Shown one piece after another: positions 1 to 7,030 of a stretch of DNA of 10,475 nt; the first letter of the stretch is position 1, and every line of letters starts with the position of its first letter. The notes under the pieces are model-generated. The model did no database searches, was not told the DNA's origin, and saw only the letters and a program-made list of their open reading frames with translations. Location: assembly GCA_945957245.1 (NCBI GenBank), contig CAMFLD010000057.1, forward strand, positions 1-10,475, in the 5' to 3' direction. The DNA comes from an uncultured Flavobacterium sp. (GTDB taxonomy: Bacteria; Bacteroidota; Bacteroidia; Flavobacteriales; Flavobacteriaceae). Position numbers and translations under genes: made by a program.

Positions 1-462
1 CGCATTTTGAGAAACTCTCCTAAAGTGGCTACCTACGATTTGCAACCCGAAATGAGTGCTTTCGAATTAAAAGAAGCTTTGGTTCCTGAACTTAAAAAAG
101 GAGAAGTAGATTTTGTCTGCCTTAACTTTGCTAATGGAGACATGGTTGGGCATACCGGAGTTATGGCTGCAGCAATAAAAGCCTGTGAAGCGGTTGACGC
201 CTGTGTAAAAGAAGTGGTAGAAGCAGCTCTTGAAAACCATTACACCACAATTATAATTGCCGACCACGGAAACTGTGAAACGATGATAAATCCGGATGGC
301 ACTCCAAACACGGCGCATACAACTAACCCTGTACCTATTATTCTGGTAGACCCGGAATTAAAAACAGTGCATAACGGCGTTTTGGGAGATATAGCTCCAA
401 CGGTACTCGAATTGATGGGAATTGAAAAACCTGAGGCTATGACAGGTAAATCACTTTTGTAA
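1..462 (+). CDS. gpmI: 2,3-bisphosphoglycerate-independent phosphoglycerate mutase, C-terminal part (5' truncated)
   Basis: This is the last ~153 codons of the cofactor-independent phosphoglycerate mutase, which interconverts 3- and 2-phosphoglycerate in cytoplasmic glycolysis and gluconeogenesis with two Mn ions. The reading frame is open to the window edge, so the start lies upstream; the full protein is usually about 505-515 residues. Visible family marks are SPKVATYDLQPEMSA, then NGDMVGHTG (codons near 133-159), which carries the Asp and His of one metal site. ADHGNCE (near 262-282) carries the Asp-His pair of the second site, and the His in TAHTTNPVP (near 310-336) completes the first. 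This is the alkaline-phosphatase superfamily metal set. The protein ends GKSLL just before TAA, normal for the family. The TTG at base 7 is an internal leucine codon, not a start. No strong terminator follows. Confidence 0.96.
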   Translation, partial: RILRNSPKVATYDLQPEMSAFELKEALVPELKKGEVDFVCLNFANGDMVGHTGVMAAAIKACEAVDACVKEVVEAALENHYTTIIIADHGNCETMINPDGTPNTAHTTNPVPIILVDPELKTVHNGVLGDIAPTVLELMGIEKPEAMTGKSLL

Positions 463-479
463 TCAAAATATAGTTAGTT

Positions 480-514
480 GAAAATCTAATTTTCCAGATA
501 GCCAAGTCATTGGC
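480..514. repeat. Two small inverted repeats downstream of gpmI
   Basis: The 132-base gap between gpmI and map holds two short hairpins. GAAAAT at 480-485 pairs with ATTTTC at 489-494 around a 3-base loop. GCCAA at 501-505 pairs with TTGGC at 510-514 around GTCA. Neither is followed by a run of T on the plus strand, so I do not call an intrinsic terminator. The second one contains the only TTG (510-512) that could act as an upstream promoter element for map, so it could be an operator, but it may also be chance. Confidence 0.3.
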
Positions 515-535
515 GCAATAATCAGATTAAAGTTG

Positions 536-543
536 TATTTTTG
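536..543 (+). promoter_or_regulatory. Candidate Bacteroidota promoter -7 element for map
   Basis: TATTTTTG is an exact match to the TAnnTTTG -7 consensus of the Bacteroidota primary sigma factor. The best upstream TTG is at 510-512, giving a 23-base spacer, at or beyond the long end of what is usual. Transcription would start near 550, leaving a ~45-base leader that begins with an inverted repeat. Confidence 0.45.
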
Positions 544-548
544 CCGAC

Positions 549-574
549 TCAATTATGGCCTTAGGCCGAATTGA
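549..574 (+). repeat. Inverted repeat in the map leader
   Basis: TCAATT (549-554) and GGCC (557-560) are mirrored by GGCC (564-567) and AATTGA (569-574). Together they form a 10-pair stem with a small 2-by-1 internal loop and a TTA apical loop. It lies directly at the predicted 5' end of the map transcript, 20 bases before the start codon. There is no T-run after it, so it is unlikely to be a terminator; a 5' stabilising hairpin or a protein-binding site is possible. Confidence 0.4.
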
Positions 575-594
575 ACGAAGTTAAAACCTGATTT

Positions 595-1413
595 ATGATT
601 ATTCCAAAAACAGCCGAAGAAATTGAAATTATGCGTGAAAGCGCATTATTGGTTTCCAAAACATTAGGCGAAATTGCTAAAGTGATTAAGCCTGGCGTTA
701 CTACTTTATATTTAGATAAAATTGCTGAAGAATTCATTCGTGACAACGGGGGAATTCCCGGATTTCTTGGCCTTTACGGTTTTCCGAACTCTCTTTGCAT
801 GAGTCCAAATGCCCAAGTAGTTCACGGTATCCCGAATAACAATCCTTTACAGGAAGGTGATGTAATTTCGGTGGATTGCGGCGTTTTGAAAAACGGTTTT
901 TACGGTGACCATGCCTATTCATTTGAAATTGGTGAAGTAGCACCGGAAACAAAAAAATTACTGAAGGTTACTAAAGAATCATTATACATTGGAATTAAGG
1001 AATTCAGGGCCGGAAACCGAGTGGAAGATGTGGGAAATGCTATCCAGAAGTATTGCGAATCCCATGGATATGGTGTAGTGCGTGAACTTGTTGGACATGG
1101 ATTAGGAACCAAAATGCATGAGGATCCCGAAATGCCTAATTATGGAAAAAGAGGACGCGGAAAGCTATTCGTGGAAGGAATGGTTGTGGCTATTGAACCA
1201 ATGATTAACATGGGCACCAAAAACATCAAACAGCTTAAAGACGGATGGACGATACTTACTGCTGACGGAAAACCAAGTGCCCACTTTGAACACAATGTAG
1301 CTTTGGTAAATGGCAAACCCGAACTCTTATCTACTTTCCAATACATCTACAAAGCATTGGGAATCGAAAGCAATGAGGAAGATGAATTCCGTAAAAACCC
1401 ATTGGTATTGTAA
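595..1413 (+). CDS. map: Type I methionine aminopeptidase
   Basis: This cytoplasmic metallo-aminopeptidase removes the initiator methionine from nascent proteins after deformylation, an essential housekeeping step. At 272 residues it is close to the usual ~250-265 of bacterial type Ia enzymes. The pita-bread fold residues are all visible: His77 in VVHGIP, the metal ligands Asp94 (SVDCG), Asp105 (YGDHAYSF), His168 (LVGHGLGTKMHEDP), Glu201 (AIEPM) and Glu232 (HFEHNVAL). There is no N-terminal zinc-finger extension of the type seen in some type I enzymes. The ATG at 595 is chosen because the IPKTAEEIEIMRESA opening aligns with the family N-terminus; no Shine-Dalgarno sequence is seen, normal for this phylum. 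The stop overlaps the next start by one base (TAATG), so the two genes are very likely cotranscribed and translationally coupled. Confidence 0.97.
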   Translation: MIIPKTAEEIEIMRESALLVSKTLGEIAKVIKPGVTTLYLDKIAEEFIRDNGGIPGFLGLYGFPNSLCMSPNAQVVHGIPNNNPLQEGDVISVDCGVLKNGFYGDHAYSFEIGEVAPETKKLLKVTKESLYIGIKEFRAGNRVEDVGNAIQKYCESHGYGVVRELVGHGLGTKMHEDPEMPNYGKRGRGKLFVEGMVVAIEPMINMGTKNIKQLKDGWTILTADGKPSAHFEHNVALVNGKPELLSTFQYIYKALGIESNEEDEFRKNPLVL

Positions 1414-2183
1414 TGAAAAAGATTTTCAAGTTCATACTCAATACTATTCCCAGACCCATCTTAATCAGGTTAAGCATTGTTGTTCGCCCTGTTTTAGCTT
1501 TTATGCTCAAAGGAAGTCGTTTTACAGATCCAATTGATGGTAAAAGCTTCAGGATGTTTTTGCCTTATGGATATGGGAATCAGCGAAACAATGTGCTTTC
1601 ACCAAGCACGCTTTCTTTGGAAAGACACCGTTTATTATGGCTGTACCTGCAGAATGAAACTGATTTTTTTACTTCGAAAGAAAAGAAGAAAGTATTGCAC
1701 TTTGCACCTGAGCAGGAATTTTACAAACGCTTCAAAAAACAAGCGAATATCGATTATACTACCACTGATTTATTGTCGCCTTTGGCTGATGTAAAAGCAG
1801 ATATTTGCAACCTTCCTTTTGAAGACAATACGTATGACATCATTTTCTGCAATCATGTTTTAGAACACATCCCGGATGATACTAAAGCTATGCAGGAATT
1901 ATACCGGGTACTGAAACCGGGTGGAATGGGAATTTTCCAGATTCCGCAGGACCTGTCAAGAGCTACCACTTTTTCAGATGATTCTATTGTGGATCAAAAG
2001 GAACGTGCCAAAATCTTTGGCCAATACGACCATGTTCGGGTGTATGGAAGGGATTATTTTGATAAATTAAGAAGCATTGGCTTCAGGGTTGTAGAAGAAG
2101 ACTATACCAGCAAAATAGCTCCGGAACTGGTTGAAAAATACTGTTTGGCTAAAGGAGAAATTATTCCTGTATGTTATAAATAA
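1413..2183 (+). CDS. Class I SAM-dependent methyltransferase (LHxAPE-type, substrate unknown)
   Basis: A 256-residue Rossmann-fold methyltransferase (Methyltransf_11-like). Residues 1-33 are basic and hydrophobic, suggesting peripheral membrane association. Residues ~36-76 resemble a treble-clef or zinc-ribbon-like module (DPIDG, then SPSTLSLERHRLLWLYL) in which the positions normally held by cysteine are D39, D42, S63 and T66. SAM motif I is the unusual VLHFAPE (94-100) instead of the glycine-rich DxGxGxG. It is followed by TTTD119, the ADICNLPFEDNTYDIIF stretch (129-145), NHVLEHIPDD and the post-motif VLKPGG (166-171). The APE variant recurs in a family I recall from many genomes, so the enzyme may well be active, but its acceptor is unknown. 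It overlaps map by one base and ends before a strong terminator, so it is the last gene of the map unit. A role in envelope or sugar methylation is possible but unproven. Confidence 0.85.
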   Translation: MKKIFKFILNTIPRPILIRLSIVVRPVLAFMLKGSRFTDPIDGKSFRMFLPYGYGNQRNNVLSPSTLSLERHRLLWLYLQNETDFFTSKEKKKVLHFAPEQEFYKRFKKQANIDYTTTDLLSPLADVKADICNLPFEDNTYDIIFCNHVLEHIPDDTKAMQELYRVLKPGGMGIFQIPQDLSRATTFSDDSIVDQKERAKIFGQYDHVRVYGRDYFDKLRSIGFRVVEEDYTSKIAPELVEKYCLAKGEIIPVCYK

Positions 2184-2189
2184 CAAAAC

Positions 2190-2225
2190 AAAAGCCTGTC
2201 TTTTAAAAGACAGGCTTTTTTAATT
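2190..2225. terminator. Bidirectional intrinsic terminator between the methyltransferase and M16 peptidase
   Basis: A perfect 30-base inverted repeat: AAAAGCCTGTCTTTT (2190-2204) is followed at once by its exact complement (2205-2219). In RNA the central TTTTAAAA would open as loop, leaving a stem around GCCTGTC/GACAGGC. On the plus strand a run of T follows (2215-2221). On the minus strand the stem is followed by TTTTGTTTTG. It sits in a 56-base gap between convergent stop codons and should serve both genes. Confidence 0.9.
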
Positions 2226-2239
2226 GAGGATAACTTAGT

Positions 2240-5053
2240 TTATTTCTTTTCTTCAGGCATTAGAACACCTATTGCCTTATTTTTCGTTAGATATTTTTTG
2301 GCAACTTCCTGAATATCTTTTGCAGTAACTGCTTTTACATTTTCAGAAGCAATTAAAATATCTTCCGCATTGGATCCATTTACATAAGACTTGGTGAAGT
2401 TAGTCATCCAATAGCGGTTCTCTTTCATTTTCTTTTTATATTCTAAAGCCTCTGCTTCTTTGTATTTATTTACGTCTTTTTCCTCCGGACCATTATCGAT
2501 AATTTTCTGAAGCTCTCTCAAAGCAGAAGCGGTTAACTTCTCAGCATTATCAGGACCACATGGGAAGGAAATAGTGAAATTATAAGAACCGTATGGAACT
2601 TTATTTATACTTCCACGGGCTGAAATTCCGTAAACGCCACTTTCATTTTCTCTTAACTCTTCAATTAATTTTATAGTCAGCACTTCTCCTAAAGCGGTCA
2701 AAGCAGTTGATTCTTTAGTAGAATAGTCGGTATCTCCATAAAACATAATGGTTACGTTACTTTTCGGGTCGGTTCCTTTGTTAACTACTTTCTTTAAGTC
2801 ACCTTGAATCATCCGGTAACCTAAATCCTTGGTAGTTTCCTTAGAACTGTTTGAAGGTAGTGAAGCTATATATTTCTTAGCATATTCTTCCATTTTAGCT
2901 TCGTCAACATTCCCAACAAAGAAGAATTCAAAATCAGCTGCATTCGCAAAACGCTCTTTGTATTTTGTGTAAGCCAGTTTATAATCGGTATCCGCCCACT
3001 TTTCAGCAGTAGGAACTATTCCGAACCATCTTGGATTTTCTTTGTTTAGGTAATTGTAGAATTCCTGCTGAAAATAAAAGCCTGGTTGAGCAATAATGTT
3101 ATCAAAAAAAGCACTTTGTTTCTGTTTGTAGGTTTCGAAAGCAGCCGTATCAAAATTCAAATCTGTGAAATAAGCATAAATCATCTGCATGGCATATTCC
3201 AAATCTTTAGGAGTGGATTCTCCTCTCATTCCTTCTGTTGAGCCACTTATATAAGGCGTAATACGGGCTATTTTTCCGGTCATGAATTTTTCAATATCAT
3301 TTTGATTTAAACCTGAGAAACCTGCTTCAGCCAATCCATTTCCAACAAATTGGATTTTCTTCATTTCCTCATTGTTATAAAGGTTGGAACCTCCCATACT
3401 GATAGCCTCTATGAGAATTTCTTCATTTTTGAAATCGGTTTTCTTGTAGGTTACTTTAGCGCCATTGGACAAAGTCAGTGTTGTTGTTCCGATTTTGTCA
3501 TTTTTCTCTTTATTAACGATGGTTCCCGGAGTAGGATTGGATTTCAACAGGCTTTGTGCTACAGCTTTATCTTCATAAGGTTTTAAATCGGCTGTATCAG
3601 CATTTAACACATCCAACACTTCTTTTTCAGTTACCTTTTTCAATTCCGGTTTTTCAGGAGCAGTAATTACCACTACCCTGTTATCTGTTTTGATGAAGTC
3701 CTTAATCAGACCATTCACATCTTTCAATTGAATTGACGGCAATAGTTTTTTTGCAGTGGCAAAATTCCATTTAATTCCGGCCATAGGCTCATCTTCAAGG
3801 AAGTTACTTTGACAACCCCACACATAATTTTCAGATTCCTGTTTGTCCTTTTCATTAAAAGTACTTTCCATTTGAGCCAGCATATCTGCTTTGGCTCTTT
3901 TCAATTCTCCGTCTGTAAAACCAAACTTCTTTACCCTTTCATTCTCTGAAACCAAAACCCGCAATGCTTCTATCTGCTTGTTTTCATCAATCATCGCAAA
4001 AGACTGATAGCCTTCTTTCAACCTTGCGTACGTTCCTCCATGATAGGAAAAACCATAAGTAAAAGGTGGATTAGGCAAATGGGTTAACTCATTCAGCCTG
4101 TTGTTAAGCATGGTTGTAAAAAGCGATTCTTTTAAATCATCTTTATAATCATTTACAGTTACTACCTTCTTTGGAGCTCCATAATCCTTGTAAAGCAATT
4201 GTATTTGAGTTTGCGAAGCCTCTTTATCACTTTCGATACATACAAAGGTTTCCTTGTGATTAGGAACATCAAACATCTTTCTTGGCCTTTCATTTGTCGG
4301 GTTCTTGTAGCTGCCAAAGTGAGCTATAATTTTCTTTTCCATTTCTACAGGATCGATATCTCCTACAACCACAACTGCCATCAGGTCAGGACGGTACCAA
4401 TCTTTGTAAAAGCTAACCAATTTGTCATAAGTGAAATTTTCCAAAACCTCTTTTTTACCTATTGGTAAACGTTTGGCATACTGCGAATTGTACATCATTT
4501 TTGGAATATAACGGTCCTCCATCCTCTTATCTGCACCAAGACCCAAACGGTATTCTTCAAGGACAACACCACGTTCTTTGTCAATTTCCTCTGGTGTTAA
4601 ATTGGCATTAAAGGCCCAATCCTCAATGATTTGGAATCCTTTTTCCAATTTTTCAGGATTGTCAGATGGAATAGGCAGAAAGTAAACCGTCTCATCAAAG
4701 CTGGTATAAGCATTCAAATGCTGTCCAAATTTTACTCCAATACTTTGAAGATAATCTACTAAACTGTTCTTGGGAAATCTTTTAGTCCCATTGAAACACA
4801 TGTGTTCCATAAAATGTGCTAACCCTTGTTGGTCATCGTTTTCCAAAACAGAACCTGCATTGATAATTAAACGAAGGTCAACTTTGTTTTCAGGTTTAGC
4901 ATTTTTTCTGATGTAATAGGTCAGACCATTTTTTAATTTACCCTTTTTAACATCAGAATCAAAAGGGATTTTTTCAGTAGAAGTTGCCTTCTGCGCATTT
5001 ATCGACAATGGCAATGCCAATAGCAAAAACGCTAGCTTGTTTAGTTGTTTCAT
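2240..5053 (-). CDS. Exported M16 family zinc metallopeptidase (two-half, PqqL-like)
   Basis: A 937-residue exported protease. Residues 1-20 (MKQLNKLAFLLLALPLSINA) form a signal peptide with likely cleavage before Gln21; there is no lipobox cysteine, so a soluble periplasmic protein is expected. The first M16 half carries the inverted zinc motif HFMEH at 80-84. E160 and E167 in ERGVVLEE fit the catalytic helper and third metal ligand. The second half begins near residue 525 (TLSNGAKVTYKK) and has GNGLAEAG near 570 where the zinc motif would fall, so it is catalytically dead but probably forms the other side of the clam-shell chamber. A conserved Arg...Tyr pair in LRENESGVYG near 797-806 fits the substrate-binding element of the family. 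Length and layout match E. coli PqqL-type M16 proteins (~930 residues). Such enzymes cleave short peptides; the substrate here is unknown. The gene stands alone, divergent from the Plug gene. Confidence 0.95.
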   Translation of the reverse strand: MKQLNKLAFLLLALPLSINAQKATSTEKIPFDSDVKKGKLKNGLTYYIRKNAKPENKVDLRLIINAGSVLENDDQQGLAHFMEHMCFNGTKRFPKNSLVDYLQSIGVKFGQHLNAYTSFDETVYFLPIPSDNPEKLEKGFQIIEDWAFNANLTPEEIDKERGVVLEEYRLGLGADKRMEDRYIPKMMYNSQYAKRLPIGKKEVLENFTYDKLVSFYKDWYRPDLMAVVVVGDIDPVEMEKKIIAHFGSYKNPTNERPRKMFDVPNHKETFVCIESDKEASQTQIQLLYKDYGAPKKVVTVNDYKDDLKESLFTTMLNNRLNELTHLPNPPFTYGFSYHGGTYARLKEGYQSFAMIDENKQIEALRVLVSENERVKKFGFTDGELKRAKADMLAQMESTFNEKDKQESENYVWGCQSNFLEDEPMAGIKWNFATAKKLLPSIQLKDVNGLIKDFIKTDNRVVVITAPEKPELKKVTEKEVLDVLNADTADLKPYEDKAVAQSLLKSNPTPGTIVNKEKNDKIGTTTLTLSNGAKVTYKKTDFKNEEILIEAISMGGSNLYNNEEMKKIQFVGNGLAEAGFSGLNQNDIEKFMTGKIARITPYISGSTEGMRGESTPKDLEYAMQMIYAYFTDLNFDTAAFETYKQKQSAFFDNIIAQPGFYFQQEFYNYLNKENPRWFGIVPTAEKWADTDYKLAYTKYKERFANAADFEFFFVGNVDEAKMEEYAKKYIASLPSNSSKETTKDLGYRMIQGDLKKVVNKGTDPKSNVTIMFYGDTDYSTKESTALTALGEVLTIKLIEELRENESGVYGISARGSINKVPYGSYNFTISFPCGPDNAEKLTASALRELQKIIDNGPEEKDVNKYKEAEALEYKKKMKENRYWMTNFTKSYVNGSNAEDILIASENVKAVTAKDIQEVAKKYLTKNKAIGVLMPEEKK

Positions 5054-5224
5054 GTAAATGAATTTATAGGTTAGTATAAATGTAAACGAAAAAGACTTAA
5101 ATTTATTATTCGAAACGAAAAAAAAACTTACTTTTTATAATTTTTGGATATTTTTTCCGTTTTGGCTATTGGCATAATTATGGATGCCAAAAAACACTAT
5201 CTTTACGTAACTTATTTATCGACT
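5054..5224. promoter_or_regulatory. Divergent intergenic region between M16 peptidase and Plug
   Basis: This 171-base AT-rich spacer must hold promoters for both directions. For the plus strand, TATCTTTA at 5198-5205 matches seven of eight bases of the TAnnTTTG class and would give a very short leader to the ATG at 5225. A near match AATTTTTG at 5139-5146 is the alternative. For the minus strand, TACATTTA (complement of 5077-5084) also matches seven of eight. None has a well-spaced TTG upstream, so the exact promoters are uncertain. I see no riboswitch or obvious operator. Confidence 0.35.
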
Positions 5225-6475
5225 ATGTCAAGAAATTTATTTTTGTTATACTTTTTACTGATTTCATCGGTTGGTTTCTCCCAGGTTGAGAAAGAAATCA
5301 TTCCTCCTTATAATATCAAAACCATAAGTTTTGTCCAAAACGGACAGAATATTATTCCTATTTTTAAACTGGGAGACAGTTTTGATTTCCAGTTTGATGA
5401 TTTATATGGTAATGAAGCCAATTATTATTATCAAATTGTTCATTGCGATTACGATTGGAAACCTTCTCAACTGGTTAAATCAGAATATCTTACCGGTTTT
5501 GATGATCAGCGGATACAGAATTATACCAATTCATTCAACACGCTCCAGATTTATTCCCATTACAAGCTTTCCTTTCCTTCCAAAATGACACAGTTCCGTG
5601 TAAGCGGCAACTATATGATAAAAATATTGAATGATGACCGGGATGTTGTATTTTCAAGAAAGTTCATCATTTATGAAGACTTAGTTTCTGTTCCAATGCA
5701 AATCAAAAGATCTCGTAACGTTAGTGTTATTGAATACAAACACAATATAGATTTTGCCATTAAATCACAAGTCATTAATTTTCAAAGCCCTTTGCAAAAC
5801 ATCAAAGTATTACTGATGCAAAATGGTAGGTTCGATAATGCTATCACCAACATCAAACCCCAGTACACCATTGGCAATGACCTGATTTATAAATACGATG
5901 CGGAAACCCAATTTTGGGCTGGAAATGAATTTTTATTTTTTGAAAACAAAAACATCCGGGCTGCGAATAACAACATTGCCCGTGTAGATACAAACGGCGG
6001 CATCTACAATGACCACTTATACATGAGTATCGCAAGAGCGAACAACCCATACACCTATTTCCCGGACATTAACGGAAATTTCCTTGTAAATAATATTGGA
6101 GCACAAAACAATGAAGTTGAAGCAGATTATGCCTGGATTTTCTTTTCGCTTTCCGCACCAACCAATTATGCCAATGGCGATGTTTATATTAACGGAATGT
6201 TCAACAATTATGCTCTTGGAGACGAGAACAGGATGGATTATGATGCAAAAAAAGGTGTTTATGAAAAAGCTATTATGATCAAACAGGGCTTCACCAATTT
6301 CCAATATGTAATTGCTGATAAAAATGGGAAGTTAGACGAGAAAAATGCTGTTGACGGTAATTTTTACCAAACCGAAAACAACTATTTTGCGTTAGTATAT
6401 TACAGGGAAAACAATCAGCGTTATGATAGGATTATTGGTAAAGGCGTTGCTTCTTCTGTCGACATAACTAACTAA
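5225..6475 (+). CDS. Type IX secretion system Plug protein (DUF5103 family)
   Basis: A 416-residue exported protein that I recognise as the DUF5103 / T9SS plug family. In F. johnsoniae, the Plug protein was found closing the periplasmic side of the empty SprA outer-membrane pore. The ATG at 5225 is chosen because it directly opens a signal peptide, MSRNLFLLYFLLISSVGFS, with probable cleavage before Gln20. The open frame extends upstream to a TTG at 5144, but that would bury the signal peptide behind 27 residues. The family hallmark block runs from about residue 66 to 110 (YYYQIVHCDYDWKPSQLV, then SEYLTGFDDQRI). Residues ~319-385 (DVYINGMFNNY, later GFTNFQYVIADKNGK) read like a second beta-sandwich domain. 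No T9SS sorting tail is present, fitting a periplasmic or translocon-associated component. It is monocistronic, with a hairpin terminator right after the stop. A T9SS cargo gene lies 2.3 kb downstream. Confidence 0.88.
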   Translation: MSRNLFLLYFLLISSVGFSQVEKEIIPPYNIKTISFVQNGQNIIPIFKLGDSFDFQFDDLYGNEANYYYQIVHCDYDWKPSQLVKSEYLTGFDDQRIQNYTNSFNTLQIYSHYKLSFPSKMTQFRVSGNYMIKILNDDRDVVFSRKFIIYEDLVSVPMQIKRSRNVSVIEYKHNIDFAIKSQVINFQSPLQNIKVLLMQNGRFDNAITNIKPQYTIGNDLIYKYDAETQFWAGNEFLFFENKNIRAANNNIARVDTNGGIYNDHLYMSIARANNPYTYFPDINGNFLVNNIGAQNNEVEADYAWIFFSLSAPTNYANGDVYINGMFNNYALGDENRMDYDAKKGVYEKAIMIKQGFTNFQYVIADKNGKLDEKNAVDGNFYQTENNYFALVYYRENNQRYDRIIGKGVASSVDITN

Positions 6476-6492
6476 AAATTAATATTTAAATT

Positions 6493-6514
6493 ATACTGCT
6501 GAACAGTATTTTTT
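6493..6514 (+). terminator. Intrinsic terminator of the Plug gene
   Basis: ATACTG (6493-6498) pairs with CAGTAT (6504-6509) around the loop CTGAA and is followed by six T (6509-6514). The stem is short but the arrangement, 17 bases after the stop codon, is that of a factor-independent terminator. The next promoter element starts two bases later. Confidence 0.5.
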
Positions 6515-6515
6515 G

Positions 6516-6523
6516 TAATTTTG
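6516..6523 (+). promoter_or_regulatory. Candidate -7 promoter element for apaG
   Basis: TAATTTTG is an exact TAnnTTTG match. The start point would be near 6530, giving a leader of about 17 bases. No TTG lies at the ideal distance; CTG at 6496-6498 is 17 bases upstream, within the preceding terminator stem. Confidence 0.5.
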
Positions 6524-6546
6524 GAAACGGTTTAACAATTTCATCT

Positions 6547-6933
6547 ATGGTTACCCAGATTACCAGAGGCATAAAAATTTCAGTCGCAACTAGTTTTGAA
6601 GGCACTTACTTCAAAAACTACAAGATACATTTTGCCTTCAGTTATGAAATTACCATAGAAAACCATAGTAAAGATTCTGTCCAGCTCAACTCACGTCACT
6701 GGGAAATCCTTGATTCACTTAATGATTTGGAAATTGTAGACGGCGAAGGCGTAATCGGAAAAAAACCGGTATTGAAACCCGGCGAAAAGCACACTTATAA
6801 TTCAGGCTGTCTTTTATCTTCGCCTTTTGGAGCTATGAGTGGTTATTTCAACATGATTAATTTTACCACTACCAAAACCTTCAAAGTAATTGTTCCTACA
6901 TTCAAATTGAGCGCTCCTTTTGCATTGAATTAA
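6547..6933 (+). CDS. apaG: ApaG protein
   Basis: A 128-residue protein of the ApaG family, a small fibronectin-III-like beta-sandwich often annotated as a Co2+/Mg2+ efflux protein on the basis of enterobacterial genetics; its biochemical role is not firmly known. Family marks are VTQITRGIKISV at the start, SRHWEI (49-54), the GxGxxG loop GEGVIG (66-71), KPVLKPGEKHTYNSGC (73-88) and the SPFGAMSGYF stretch near 91-100. Length matches the usual ~125. There is no signal peptide or membrane segment, so it is cytoplasmic. Unlike enterobacteria, where apaG sits with ksgA and apaH, here it stands alone between Plug and pruA. The ATG at 6547 gives the conserved N-terminus. Confidence 0.95.
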   Translation: MVTQITRGIKISVATSFEGTYFKNYKIHFAFSYEITIENHSKDSVQLNSRHWEILDSLNDLEIVDGEGVIGKKPVLKPGEKHTYNSGCLLSSPFGAMSGYFNMINFTTTKTFKVIVPTFKLSAPFALN

Positions 6934-6945
6934 AAGTCCTGTTAA

Positions 6946-6971
6946 AGCCAAATTAATCTTTGGCTCCTCTT
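6946..6971 (+). terminator. Weak terminator-like hairpin after apaG
   Basis: AGCCAAA (6946-6952) pairs perfectly with TTTGGCT (6959-6965) around TTAATC. The following sequence, CCTCTT, is only weakly T-rich, so termination efficiency is doubtful. It lies 13 bases after the apaG stop and before the pruA promoter candidate. Confidence 0.4.
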
Positions 6972-6995
6972 ATCAAAAATTCAAAATTTCCTTTG

Positions 6996-7003
6996 TACTT
7001 TTG
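6996..7003 (+). promoter_or_regulatory. Candidate -7 promoter element for pruA
   Basis: TACTTTTG is an exact TAnnTTTG match. Transcription would begin near 7010 and give a ~65-base leader. There is no TTG at the usual 17-23 base spacing, so an activator may help, or the upstream element may be degenerate. Confidence 0.45.
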
Positions 7004-7030
7004 TGTGAAATTTAACGATTCTCAAAAATG

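Noticed and set aside
7..9. TTG as the start of a short protein
   Set aside because: It is a leucine codon inside gpmI; all conserved C-terminal mutase motifs are in the same open frame from the window edge.
480..514. Intrinsic terminator after gpmI
   Set aside because: The hairpins are short and neither is followed by a T-run on the plus strand.
6017..6304. Minus-strand open frame of 95 codons inside the Plug gene
   Set aside because: Shadow of the Plug coding sequence, without start context or family resemblance.
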